The notes under the pieces were generated by a model. That model saw only the letters and a program-made list of their open reading frames with translations. It was not told where the DNA came from and searched no databases. Below, piece after piece: positions 33,950-41,111 of a stretch of DNA of 64,000 nt; positions within the stretch are counted from its first letter, which is position 1; the number at the start of each line of letters is the position of its first letter. Made by a program: the position numbers and the translations under genes. The stretch spans positions 1 through 64,000 of the forward strand of contig NZ_JBFMIA010000010.1 in assembly GCF_040801915.1 (NCBI RefSeq), written 5' to 3'. The stretch is from Jeotgalibacillus marinus (lineage in GTDB: Bacteria; Bacillota; Bacilli; Bacillales; Jeotgalibacillaceae).

Positions 33950-34684
33950 TTAAATCAACCTTTTAATTCGTCCCTTATACTTTTCAACTAAGGCGCGATT
34001 GTGTTCTTCTGAGCCATCAACATTTCCACTTTTAAAAATAGGTGGGTGATATCCATTTTTAAGCATTATATTAATCGCTTCGATCATAATCGCATTCATG
34101 ATCACCGTTCCAACGACAGTCGAGCCTGATCCAAAGGACTCATCAAAGTCTGGATGGTTCATCAACGTATCACCAATGCCAATATGATTATCAATGACTA
34201 AATCTGCAGATTGATATAAATAATATTGTTCTTTATGTCTGGAGGGTTGGCTGATGGCATAAGCCAATGATGTGATGCCGATAACAAATGCACCTTTTTT
34301 TTGACTCCATCTAGCAACATCAACAGGAACTGGATTTCTACCAGACGTAGAAATGACGATCACAAGATCATTGGAGCGAATGTCTTCATTCGACATAAAT
34401 GATCTTGCAAAGTTATTTTCTTTTTCAAGTCTAGATGAACGACTTGCCCCTTTATGAAGCATGAGTTCTTCTACAAATATTGGGTTTATCGGGGCAAGTC
34501 CGCCTGCTCTATAAAAAACTTCTTCACCGAGTATGTGAGAATGACCAACACCAAAAATATGGATAATACCATCCTGCCTAATACTCGTTGAGACTTTTGC
34601 AGCAGCTTTCAAAATACTTTCTCTCTCTTCAATCTTTACGAATTCTAACAGATCCATAATCTTCCTGAAATATTCATCAATCAA
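33950..34684 (-). CDS. SIS domain sugar-phosphate protein (UPF0309-like)
   Basis: 244-residue SIS protein. The phosphosugar-binding loops are IIHIFGVGHSHILGEEVFYR and LVIVISTSGRNPVPVDVARW, with SEEHNRALVEKYKGR near the C-terminus. Proteins of this UPF0309 type are isomerase or deaminase-like but uncharacterised. It is the last gene of nagA-nagB-nagR-SIS, so a role in amino-sugar phosphates (for example N-acetylmuramate or GlcNAc derivatives) is likely. GGGGGGAGC precedes the ATG. Confidence 0.8.
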   Translation of the reverse strand: MIDEYFRKIMDLLEFVKIEERESILKAAAKVSTSIRQDGIIHIFGVGHSHILGEEVFYRAGGLAPINPIFVEELMLHKGASRSSRLEKENNFARSFMSNEDIRSNDLVIVISTSGRNPVPVDVARWSQKKGAFVIGITSLAYAISQPSRHKEQYYLYQSADLVIDNHIGIGDTLMNHPDFDESFGSGSTVVGTVIMNAIMIEAINIMLKNGYHPPIFKSGNVDGSEEHNRALVEKYKGRIKRLI

Positions 34685-34713
34685 TGCCGCTCCCCCCAGT
34701 AGGATGAGTTTTT

Positions 34714-35436
34714 CTAGCGATCCATGCTAATCATGAATTTATATCGGTCTGATCGGTAAGAAGATCGAACGACTTCAAATGGTTGATTATCCTTTAGAAA
34801 GGTATTTCGCTGAATTAAAAGAATAGGAAAGCCCTTCTTTATGTTAAGGTACTCGGCTTCTTGCTTATTCGCTATCGAGGATTCAATGATCTGAGTGGCA
34901 TGGTGAATCGTCAGTTTTGAATCACTTTCAATATATTTATAAAGGGAAGTTTCTACGATCTCTTCGGTAAGTCCTTTAACTAGGTTTGCTGATATATATG
35001 TGTTTTCAAGTGCCATTGGTTCGTTATCAGCTAGCCGTATCCTCTTGATTTCATATACTGGAGAATATTCTTTAATATTTAGCTCTTTGGCAATGGAAGA
35101 GGAAGCAGGAATGATTTCAAAATTAATAATTTTACTACTCGGTTTCATCCCTCTAGCTTCCATATCTTCTGTAAAACTAGTTAACCCCGATAAAGGCTGT
35201 TCGATTTTTTGTTCTGCAACGAAAGTTCCGACACCTTTTAATCGATAGAGGTATCCAGCATTCGTTAACTGAGTGATCGCTTGTCTTACTGTCATACGAC
35301 TAATTTCGTATTTTTCAGCGTACTCACGCTCAGACAATAACGTATCCCCCGGTTTTAATTCGCCTTGTTCAATTTGTTTTTTGATCTTTTCAACGATTTG
35401 ATGGTACAAGGGGAGAGGAGAGGCTTTATCAATCAT
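34714..35436 (-). CDS. nagR: GntR/HutC family repressor of GlcNAc use
   Basis: 240 residues. Winged helix at 1-75 (LYHQIVEKIKKQIEQGELKP, LLSEREYAEKYEISRMTVRQ) and UTRA effector domain from ~90 (GMKPSSKIINFEIIPASSSI ... FEVVRSSYRSDRYKFMI). It lies directly downstream of nagB as in B. subtilis nagAB-yvoA. Its operators are probably the paired 17-bp sites between nagA and nagP. The ligand in B. subtilis is glucosamine-6-P or GlcNAc-6-P. AAGGAG precedes the start. Confidence 0.9.
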   Translation of the reverse strand: MIDKASPLPLYHQIVEKIKKQIEQGELKPGDTLLSEREYAEKYEISRMTVRQAITQLTNAGYLYRLKGVGTFVAEQKIEQPLSGLTSFTEDMEARGMKPSSKIINFEIIPASSSIAKELNIKEYSPVYEIKRIRLADNEPMALENTYISANLVKGLTEEIVETSLYKYIESDSKLTIHHATQIIESSIANKQEAEYLNIKKGFPILLIQRNTFLKDNQPFEVVRSSYRSDRYKFMISMDR

Positions 35437-35465
35437 CTTTAAAAAAACTCCTTTCGTTGATCAAG

Positions 35466-36197
35466 TTATACCTTTATACCTGCTAATGCTTTTTTGTCCC
35501 CAATTATTGTAACATTTTGATGTATGTTTAGCACTGAAGCTGGAAAATTCTCGTTTTTTTGTCCGTTTAATAACTGTTTTACCGCTTCAGATTTTCCCTC
35601 ACCAGATACAAGAAGTAAGATCTCCTTACTTTTTAAGATTGTAGAAATCCCCATTGTAATCGCATGAGTAGGCACCTCTTGTATACTGTTAAAAAACCGA
35701 GCATTTGCCATGCGTGTTGATTCTGCGAGCTTCACTTTATGAGTTTTTGATTCAAAAGGGGTTCGCGGTTCATTAAATCCAATATGTCCATTGTTTCCAA
35801 TTCCTAGAATTTGAAGATCAATCCCGCCTTGATTTTCTATTAAATCTTCATAAGCCTGACATTCTTTTTCGATATTGGATGCCGTACCATTAGGAATATG
35901 AGTATGCTCTTCAGCAATGTTGATATGGTCAAATAGATTCTCTTTCATAAAATATTTGTAGCTATTTGGGTGATTAATTTCTAAACCTACATATTCATCT
36001 AAATTAAATGTCCTTACGTGCGCATAAGAAGTTCTGTTCTCCTCATAATCCTCAATCATTTCACTGTATGTTCCTAAAGGCGTACTTCCGGTTGCTAAAC
36101 CAAGATTCATCTGAGGAGTATGATGGATTTTTTTAATAATATACTCAGCTGCAAGGTTGCTCATTTCTTGGTAGTTGTTAGCTTCGATAATTCTCAT
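35466..36197 (-). CDS. nagB: Glucosamine-6-phosphate deaminase
   Basis: 243 residues, converting glucosamine-6-P to fructose-6-P and ammonia. Motifs: LGLATGSTPLGTYSEMI, TFNLDEYVGLEINHPNSY with the proton-relay Asp, and LGIGNNGHIGFNEP with the ring-opening His. ATG 36197 is chosen because GGAGGGACTC lies upstream and the codon overlaps the nagA stop (ATGA). The longer frame begins inside nagA without a site. Same length class as B. subtilis NagB (242). Confidence 0.95.
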   Translation of the reverse strand: MRIIEANNYQEMSNLAAEYIIKKIHHTPQMNLGLATGSTPLGTYSEMIEDYEENRTSYAHVRTFNLDEYVGLEINHPNSYKYFMKENLFDHINIAEEHTHIPNGTASNIEKECQAYEDLIENQGGIDLQILGIGNNGHIGFNEPRTPFESKTHKVKLAESTRMANARFFNSIQEVPTHAITMGISTILKSKEILLLVSGEGKSEAVKQLLNGQKNENFPASVLNIHQNVTIIGDKKALAGIKV

Positions 36198-37387
36198 ACG
36201 AGTCCCTCCATATTTTGATAGGCAATTTCTCCTCGACAAATCGTCAACATAATATCTAAGTTTTGATCAAGAATAACAAGATCTGCATCTTTTCCTTCAC
36301 TAATGCTTCCTTTTCGATCAAAAACGTTCAATTGTTTTGCTGGGTTGGTTGAGGCCATCTTTATTGCCTCCTCAATTGAACAACCAGTGAAGGAAATAAG
36401 GTTTTTAAAGCCATCGATCATTTTTAGAAGGCTGCCGGCTAGTGTCCCGTCTGATAAATAGGCTTTCCCATCTTCAACGGTGACCTCTTGTCCTCCTAAA
36501 TCGTATTTTCCATCTTTTAAGCCTTTTGCTCTCATTGCATCGGTGATCAAAATCATTTTGTCGGCTGTTTTTTGTTGATAAACAAAATCAACCATATCTG
36601 AACAAACATGAATCCCATCTACAATGACTTCAGTAAACAATTCTGGTCTCAAAAGAGCTCCACCGGCTACACCAGGCTCACGATGGTGAATCCCTCGCAT
36701 TCCATTAAAAAGGTGGGTAACGTGAGTCGATCCTTCTTTCACAGTGTTCTTTATATCATCATATTTTGCATCGGAGTGACCAATAGAGGAAATGATTTGT
36801 TGCTCATGTAAATAATGAGCAAATTCTAATCCCCCATGAATTTCTGGAGCATGCGTCACAACCTTAATATGGTTGTTTGAAAGCTCATTCCATTGTTTGA
36901 ATAACTCAATATCAGGTTCTTTAATGTGTTTTGGTGGCTGGGCACCAGCTTGCTTTGCACTAATGAAAGGTCCCTCTAAATGAATGCCCAGTGGTTCCGC
37001 TTGACCAGATTTTTGTCGATCATTTATATAATTCCCTGTCGTTTCAACAGCTTTTTCAATACTCGAGCTTTCTTGTGTAATAGTTGTAGGTAAAAAGCTT
37101 GTTGTTCCTTCCTTTGGAAGAGCTTTACATATCCTTTCTATTGCGCTTGATGTTGAGTCCATTGTGTCTGCTCCATCTGCACCATGAATATGAATGTCGA
37201 TCATTCCAGGGATTAAATGAAAGTCGTTTGTGAGAGAAATGACTGTTTCATCTCCAGAATTAGTAACTGTCGTCCAATCCCCAATTGCTACTATTTTTCC
37301 GTCTTCTATTTTTATATATCCGCTATCCTTCCTTCCATTTTCTGTGTATATATTTAAATTTTCTATGGTTATTGATTTTATTGGCAT
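36194..37387 (-). CDS. nagA: N-acetylglucosamine-6-phosphate deacetylase
   Basis: 397-residue amidohydrolase giving glucosamine-6-P and acetate. Metal motif LIPGMIDIHIHGADGADTMD, Glu ligand in HLEGPFISAKQAGAQPP, His residues in SIGHSDAKY and VTHLFNGMRGIHHREPG, catalytic Asp in MILITDAMRAKGL. ATG 37387 follows AAAGGA at 12 bases; the TTG at 37408 is less likely. First gene of the minus-strand operon, transcribed from the operator region shared with nagP. Confidence 0.95.
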   Translation of the reverse strand: MPIKSITIENLNIYTENGRKDSGYIKIEDGKIVAIGDWTTVTNSGDETVISLTNDFHLIPGMIDIHIHGADGADTMDSTSSAIERICKALPKEGTTSFLPTTITQESSSIEKAVETTGNYINDRQKSGQAEPLGIHLEGPFISAKQAGAQPPKHIKEPDIELFKQWNELSNNHIKVVTHAPEIHGGLEFAHYLHEQQIISSIGHSDAKYDDIKNTVKEGSTHVTHLFNGMRGIHHREPGVAGGALLRPELFTEVIVDGIHVCSDMVDFVYQQKTADKMILITDAMRAKGLKDGKYDLGGQEVTVEDGKAYLSDGTLAGSLLKMIDGFKNLISFTGCSIEEAIKMASTNPAKQLNVFDRKGSISEGKDADLVILDQNLDIMLTICRGEIAYQNMEGLV

Positions 37388-37511
37388 GATCGTATCAATT
37401 CCTTTCAAATTGGAATAATAAAGTTAGAATCTCATCAATGGGGATTTCCAATTCGCGTTTAACAAAATAAATTTGGGATATTTTACAGTACACATAGTAA
37501 CATGCATATAT

Positions 37512-37577
37512 ATAGTTGTCTATACCATCACTTGTCGATTTATAGGTGAATAGGGTGAAAATGGTATAGACAACTAT
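37512..37577. promoter_or_regulatory. Paired NagR operators between nagA and nagP
   Basis: Two 17-bp sequences, ATAGTTGTCTATACCAT (37512-37528) and its exact reverse complement (37561-37577), 49 bp apart. Each contains a GTCTATAC / GTATAGAC core like the TGGTATAGACCA-type sites of GntR/HutC regulators such as NagR/YvoA. Their symmetric placement in the divergent promoter region would let one repressor control both nagAB and nagP. Confidence 0.85.
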
Positions 37578-37594
37578 TTTTTTGCATGATAAAC

Positions 37595-37608
37595 TAAAAA
37601 CGCTTTCA
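37595..37608 (+). promoter_or_regulatory. Likely catabolite-repression (cre) site for nagP
   Basis: TAAAAACGCTTTCA differs from the CcpA consensus TGWNANCGNTNWCA at one position (A for G). It lies about 30 bases before nagP ATG 37637, consistent with glucose repression of this PTS gene. Confidence 0.55.
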
Positions 37609-37636
37609 TTCTAATATGAAACGGGAGGATTATAAA

Positions 37637-39004
37637 ATGCTATCATTTTTACAACGAATAGGGAAAGCGCTTATGCTTCCCATTGCAGTTTTACCAGCCG
37701 CAGCTTTACTTTTGCGTTTAGGACAAGATGATTTTCTTGATATTGCGTTTATTGCTGGTGCTGGAGGAGCGATTTTTGATAATCTTCCTTTACTTTTTGC
37801 CATCGGGATTGCTGTAGGCTTTGCAAAAGATGGGAATGGATCCGCAGGTTTGGCTGGTGCAATTGGGTTCTTTGTATTAGCAAATGGAACGGAATCAATA
37901 AATGCAGATGTTGACATGGGATTCTTAGGCGGAATACTATCAGGGGTTATTGCAGGGATGCTATACAATCGCTTCCATGCGATTAAATTACCGACATGGC
38001 TTGGATTCTTTGGTGGTAGACGTTTCGTTCCAATTATAACAGCTGCAACGATGGTTGTTCTTGCAGCGATTTTTGGCTTTGTATGGCCTCCAGTACAAGA
38101 GGGTATCAATGCACTTGGAGAATGGATTATTAATGCTGGTGCAGTAGGCGTAGGTGTTTATGGATTCTTAAACCGTATATTAATTCCAACGGGACTTCAC
38201 CATGTTTTAAACTCTTTCCCTTGGTTTGTTTTTGGTGAATACAATGGAGCAACAGGAGATATAAAACGTTTCTTTGCTGGTGATCCAACAGCTGGAACGT
38301 TCATGGCAGGGTTCTTCCCAATTATGATGTTTGGTCTTCCAGCAGCGTGTCTTGCAATGATTACTACGGCAAAAAAAGAACGCAAAAAGGCTGTTACAGG
38401 GATGTTACTTGGTATTGCGTTCGCTTCGTTCTTAACAGGAATTACAGAACCAATTGAGTTTTCTTTTATGTTCTTATCACCAGTTCTTTTTGTTGTACAT
38501 GCCCTCTTAACGGCTAGTTCAATGGTTGTCACATACTCTTTAGGTACTCTTAGTGGGTTCGGTTTCTCAGCTGGTGCGATTGATTTCTTCCTAAACATAG
38601 GAATTGCAACCAAACCATGGCTTCTATTGGGTGTAGGTCTCATTTACGGAGTCATTTATTATGTTGTTTTTGTATTTTTGATTAAGAAGCTTGATTTAAA
38701 AACACCTGGTCGTGAAGATGAAGAAGATCTACCAGTAGAGGAAAGCACATCAACTGGGGATGATAAATATGCGGTAATGGCGAAAAATTTTGTTGCAAAT
38801 ATGGGGGGAATCGAGAATATTTCTTCTATTGACAACTGCACGACAAGATTACGTCTTGAAATGAAGGACATGAGTCAAGTTCAAGATTCAAATTTGAAGA
38901 AACATGGTGCGAAAGGTGTTATTAAATTAAATGATACGAATTTACAAATCGTTGTAGGTACGGATGTGGAATTTGTTGCTGATGCGATGAAACGAATTCA
39001 GTAA
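37637..39004 (+). CDS. nagP: PTS N-acetylglucosamine-specific IICB component
   Basis: 455-residue permease that imports and phosphorylates GlcNAc. The IIC domain (residues ~1-365) has the family start LQRIGKALMLPIAVLPAAAL, PTGLHHVLNSFPWFVFGEYN and the GITEPIEFSFMFLSP loop with the conserved Glu. The IIB domain (~380-455) has the phosphorylated cysteine in SIDNCTTRLRLEM. No IIA is attached, so a glucose-type IIA from elsewhere must serve. CGGGAGG favours ATG 37637 over 37616. Divergent from nagA and probably NagR-controlled. Confidence 0.93.
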   Translation: MLSFLQRIGKALMLPIAVLPAAALLLRLGQDDFLDIAFIAGAGGAIFDNLPLLFAIGIAVGFAKDGNGSAGLAGAIGFFVLANGTESINADVDMGFLGGILSGVIAGMLYNRFHAIKLPTWLGFFGGRRFVPIITAATMVVLAAIFGFVWPPVQEGINALGEWIINAGAVGVGVYGFLNRILIPTGLHHVLNSFPWFVFGEYNGATGDIKRFFAGDPTAGTFMAGFFPIMMFGLPAACLAMITTAKKERKKAVTGMLLGIAFASFLTGITEPIEFSFMFLSPVLFVVHALLTASSMVVTYSLGTLSGFGFSAGAIDFFLNIGIATKPWLLLGVGLIYGVIYYVVFVFLIKKLDLKTPGREDEEDLPVEESTSTGDDKYAVMAKNFVANMGGIENISSIDNCTTRLRLEMKDMSQVQDSNLKKHGAKGVIKLNDTNLQIVVGTDVEFVADAMKRIQ

Positions 39005-39026
39005 GGTTTTTTACTTAATTCGTAGC

Positions 39027-39069
39027 AGCCTTCCCTCTTAGCAGTTGCGTGAGGGAAGGCTCTTTTTTT
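39027..39069 (+). terminator. Terminator after nagP
   Basis: AGCCTTCCCTC (39027-39037) / GAGGGAAGGCT (39051-39061) perfect stem, then CTTTTTTTG. Confidence 0.9.
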
Positions 39070-39109
39070 GAGAAGTTTAGAAATGAAAGAGTGAAGGGAT
39101 GAAAAGAGT

Positions 39110-39802
39110 ATGACTTTAGAAATCATCGCAACGACTTTGTCTGACGCTATTCAAGGTGAAAAAGCTGGGGCTGATCGAATTGAGTTGGTGACAGGGATTG
39201 CAGAAGGTGGGTTAACGCCAAGCTATGCGTTAATCGAATCTGTTTGTGAGGAAACCAATATTCCTGTAAATGTAATGATACGTCCTCACAGTGCGTCGTT
39301 TTGCTATGACTCTGATGATATGAAAACGGTTATAAGGGATATTCAAATTTGTAAACAGCTTGGCGCTGACGGTATTGTATTTGGGTCATTGACAGAGGAA
39401 GGGAAAATCGATGAGAGCTCTCTTCAGAAAGTGTTAGAGGAAGCGGATCACTTAGATTTTACCTTTCATCGAGCATTTGATGAAGTAGACAATCAAGAAG
39501 AAGCGTTAGAGGTTTTAATGAAATACAAGCAAATATCAAGAGTGTTAACGTCGGGAGGAAAGAAAACTGCTCCCGATGCTACAGAGGAAATACAAGTACT
39601 CGTTGAAAAAAGTCGTGATTCTCACATTGAAATCCTTGCAGGTTCCGGTTTAAATCTAAACAATACCGCTTCATTTTTAAATAAAGTGAAGGTGAAAGAA
39701 CTTCATTTTGGTTCAGGTGTAAGAAAACATTCAAACTTTGCACATCCTATCGATCAAGAGAAAGTGGATCGTATTAAGAAAATAATGATGTCTCACGCAT
39801 AA
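39110..39802 (+). CDS. cutC: CutC family protein
   Basis: 230-residue TIM-barrel protein named for copper homeostasis, though direct copper handling is disputed. Family pattern: LEIIATTLSDAIQGEKAGAD, RIELVTGIAEGGLTPSYALI, VNVMIRPHSASFCYDSDDMK, LDFTFHRAFDEVDNQEEAL and RVLTSGGKKTAPDA, with the late GSGLNLNN. It follows nagP and lies near the amino-sugar genes, a neighbourhood that often hints at a sugar-related role for CutC. GAAGGGATG precedes the ATG. Confidence 0.9.
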   Translation: MTLEIIATTLSDAIQGEKAGADRIELVTGIAEGGLTPSYALIESVCEETNIPVNVMIRPHSASFCYDSDDMKTVIRDIQICKQLGADGIVFGSLTEEGKIDESSLQKVLEEADHLDFTFHRAFDEVDNQEEALEVLMKYKQISRVLTSGGKKTAPDATEEIQVLVEKSRDSHIEILAGSGLNLNNTASFLNKVKVKELHFGSGVRKHSNFAHPIDQEKVDRIKKIMMSHA

Positions 39803-39876
39803 ATTAAAGCTCTTTTCGCATATATTTCTTACTTTTTCGATATGATATAATCATCATAAAGTGAGGTGTTCCCTCA

Positions 39877-40197
39877 ATGGAAGAACTTTTAAAACAATTG
39901 ATGGAACAAATGAATACGCGATTTGATAAACTCAATGATGATATTAACTTTTTAAAGGAAGAATCTTCGGTAATTAAAGAAGAAGTTTCGATAATTAAAG
40001 AAACAGTAACGAACAATTCAACTGAAGGTCGTAGTCATTTTAAGCATATTGAAGTTCAACTGAATGAACAACAAAAAAAATTCAAAGTTGTTGAAGGCGA
40101 ACTAAAAAAAGTTAATATTGACATCGAATATTTGAGTTCTAAAACAGGGAATCACGATGCAGAAATAAACAATATTAATAAAAGAATCCAGTCCTAA
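39877..40197 (+). CDS. Small coiled-coil protein (106 aa)
   Basis: Long charged helix with heptad repeats: LLKQLMEQMNTRFDKLNDDI, FLKEESSVIKEEVSIIKETV, VQLNEQQKKFKVVEGELKKV. GTGAGGTG precedes the ATG. The 3' end runs into a terminator. Resembles short coiled-coil proteins widespread in Bacillaceae, and in style the 66-residue protein at 28.8 kb. Function unknown. Confidence 0.65.
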   Translation: MEELLKQLMEQMNTRFDKLNDDINFLKEESSVIKEEVSIIKETVTNNSTEGRSHFKHIEVQLNEQQKKFKVVEGELKKVNIDIEYLSSKTGNHDAEINNINKRIQS

Positions 40198-40215
40198 TTT
40201 GTGACTGGATTTTTC
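40185..40215 (+). terminator. Terminator overlapping the coiled-coil gene end
   Basis: AATCCAGTC (40185-40193) / GACTGGATT (40203-40211) followed by TTTTC; the stop codon lies in the loop. Confidence 0.8.
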
Positions 40216-40257
40216 AGTTAAATGGAAGACAATGTTTTGAAAACAGTCTAAAATAAA

Positions 40258-40288
40258 GAAAAGCCAGCATTTACGTTGGCTTTTTTTG
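40258..40288. terminator. Second hairpin, possible bidirectional terminator
   Basis: AAAAGCCAGC / GTTGGCTTTT stem with loop ATTTAC and a T run on the plus strand; A run on the left arm makes it usable on either strand. Confidence 0.6.
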
Positions 40289-40424
40289 ATCCTAACAGCC
40301 ACTTTCTGTACGTTCAGTGGGATTACAGAACTCAAAAACCTAACGATTAACACTGTACATAAAGACTTAAGTGAAAAAATGTTGCAAAGCAGTTTGGGAT
40401 ATGCTAAATTTATCTGGTGCTATA

Positions 40425-40447
40425 TGACCGAAATGTTCATTTGGTCA
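40425..40447. promoter_or_regulatory. Operator of the YhgD-like TetR repressor (site 1)
   Basis: TGACC-N13-GGTCA at 40425-40447, with an inner near-palindrome (GAAATGTTCATTT). It lies 22 bases before the regulator's GTG. The same TGACC-N13-GGTCA arrangement occurs before the membrane-protein gene, which indicates autoregulation plus control of the partner. Confidence 0.75.
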
Positions 40448-40468
40448 GTTTTGGGATGAGGTGATGTT

Positions 40469-41044
40469 GTGAATATTGATCGCAAACAATTAATTATTAA
40501 TGCAGCAGAAAAAACCTTTTCATCGTTTGGTTATAAAGCAACGACGATGGATCAAGTTGCTCGATTAGCAAACGTCGGAAAAGGAACGATCTATACATTT
40601 TTTAAAAATAAGGAAGAATTATTCGATGAAATAATCTCTTCTTTAATTGCTGAAATTAAAGAAGCAGCAGAGCAAGCAATTGACCCGAACTTATCATTTT
40701 TTGAAAATGCACACCGAGCGCTATACAAAATTTTAGAATTTAGAAAGAAACATCAACTAATGATTAAGCTTATCGAAGAAGAAAAGCAGATTGGAACACC
40801 TGCTGTTCAAGAAGTAATGGTAAAGGTTGAAGATGCGATTATTTCATTCATTAAGCAGAGAGTGATCGTGGCAATTGAAAAAAATGAAATTCGGAATTGT
40901 GATCCTGAAATAACAGCATATATTATGTTGAAATTGTATATTTCATTAATTTTTGATTGGGAAAAAAGACACACACCTTTAAATAAGGACCAAATTTTAC
41001 AATTGTTTGAAGACTACTTCTTTCAAGGGTTATCAAATCGATAA
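40469..41044 (+). CDS. yhgD: TetR family regulator (YhgD-like)
   Basis: 191 residues. N-terminal helix-turn-helix: LIINAAEKTFSSFGYKATTM, DQVARLANVGKGTIYTFFKN. The ligand domain is helical and unremarkable (ALYKILEFRKKHQLMIKLIE). GTG start after GAGGTGATG. The neighbour is a YhgE/Pip protein, as in B. subtilis yhgD-yhgE, so it is assigned as its regulator. The ligand is unknown. Confidence 0.85.
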   Translation: MNIDRKQLIINAAEKTFSSFGYKATTMDQVARLANVGKGTIYTFFKNKEELFDEIISSLIAEIKEAAEQAIDPNLSFFENAHRALYKILEFRKKHQLMIKLIEEEKQIGTPAVQEVMVKVEDAIISFIKQRVIVAIEKNEIRNCDPEITAYIMLKLYISLIFDWEKRHTPLNKDQILQLFEDYFFQGLSNR

Positions 41045-41067
41045 TCCTTATATTTTTTGGAATGAAT

Positions 41068-41090
41068 TGACCGTATGAATAAAATGGTCA
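41068..41090. promoter_or_regulatory. Operator of the YhgD-like repressor (site 2)
   Basis: TGACC-N13-GGTCA at 41068-41090, 21 bases before ATG 41112, with spacing identical to site 1 upstream of the regulator. AGGAGG follows at about 41100. Confidence 0.75.
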
Positions 41091-41111
41091 GTTGTTATTA
41101 GGAGGGTTATT

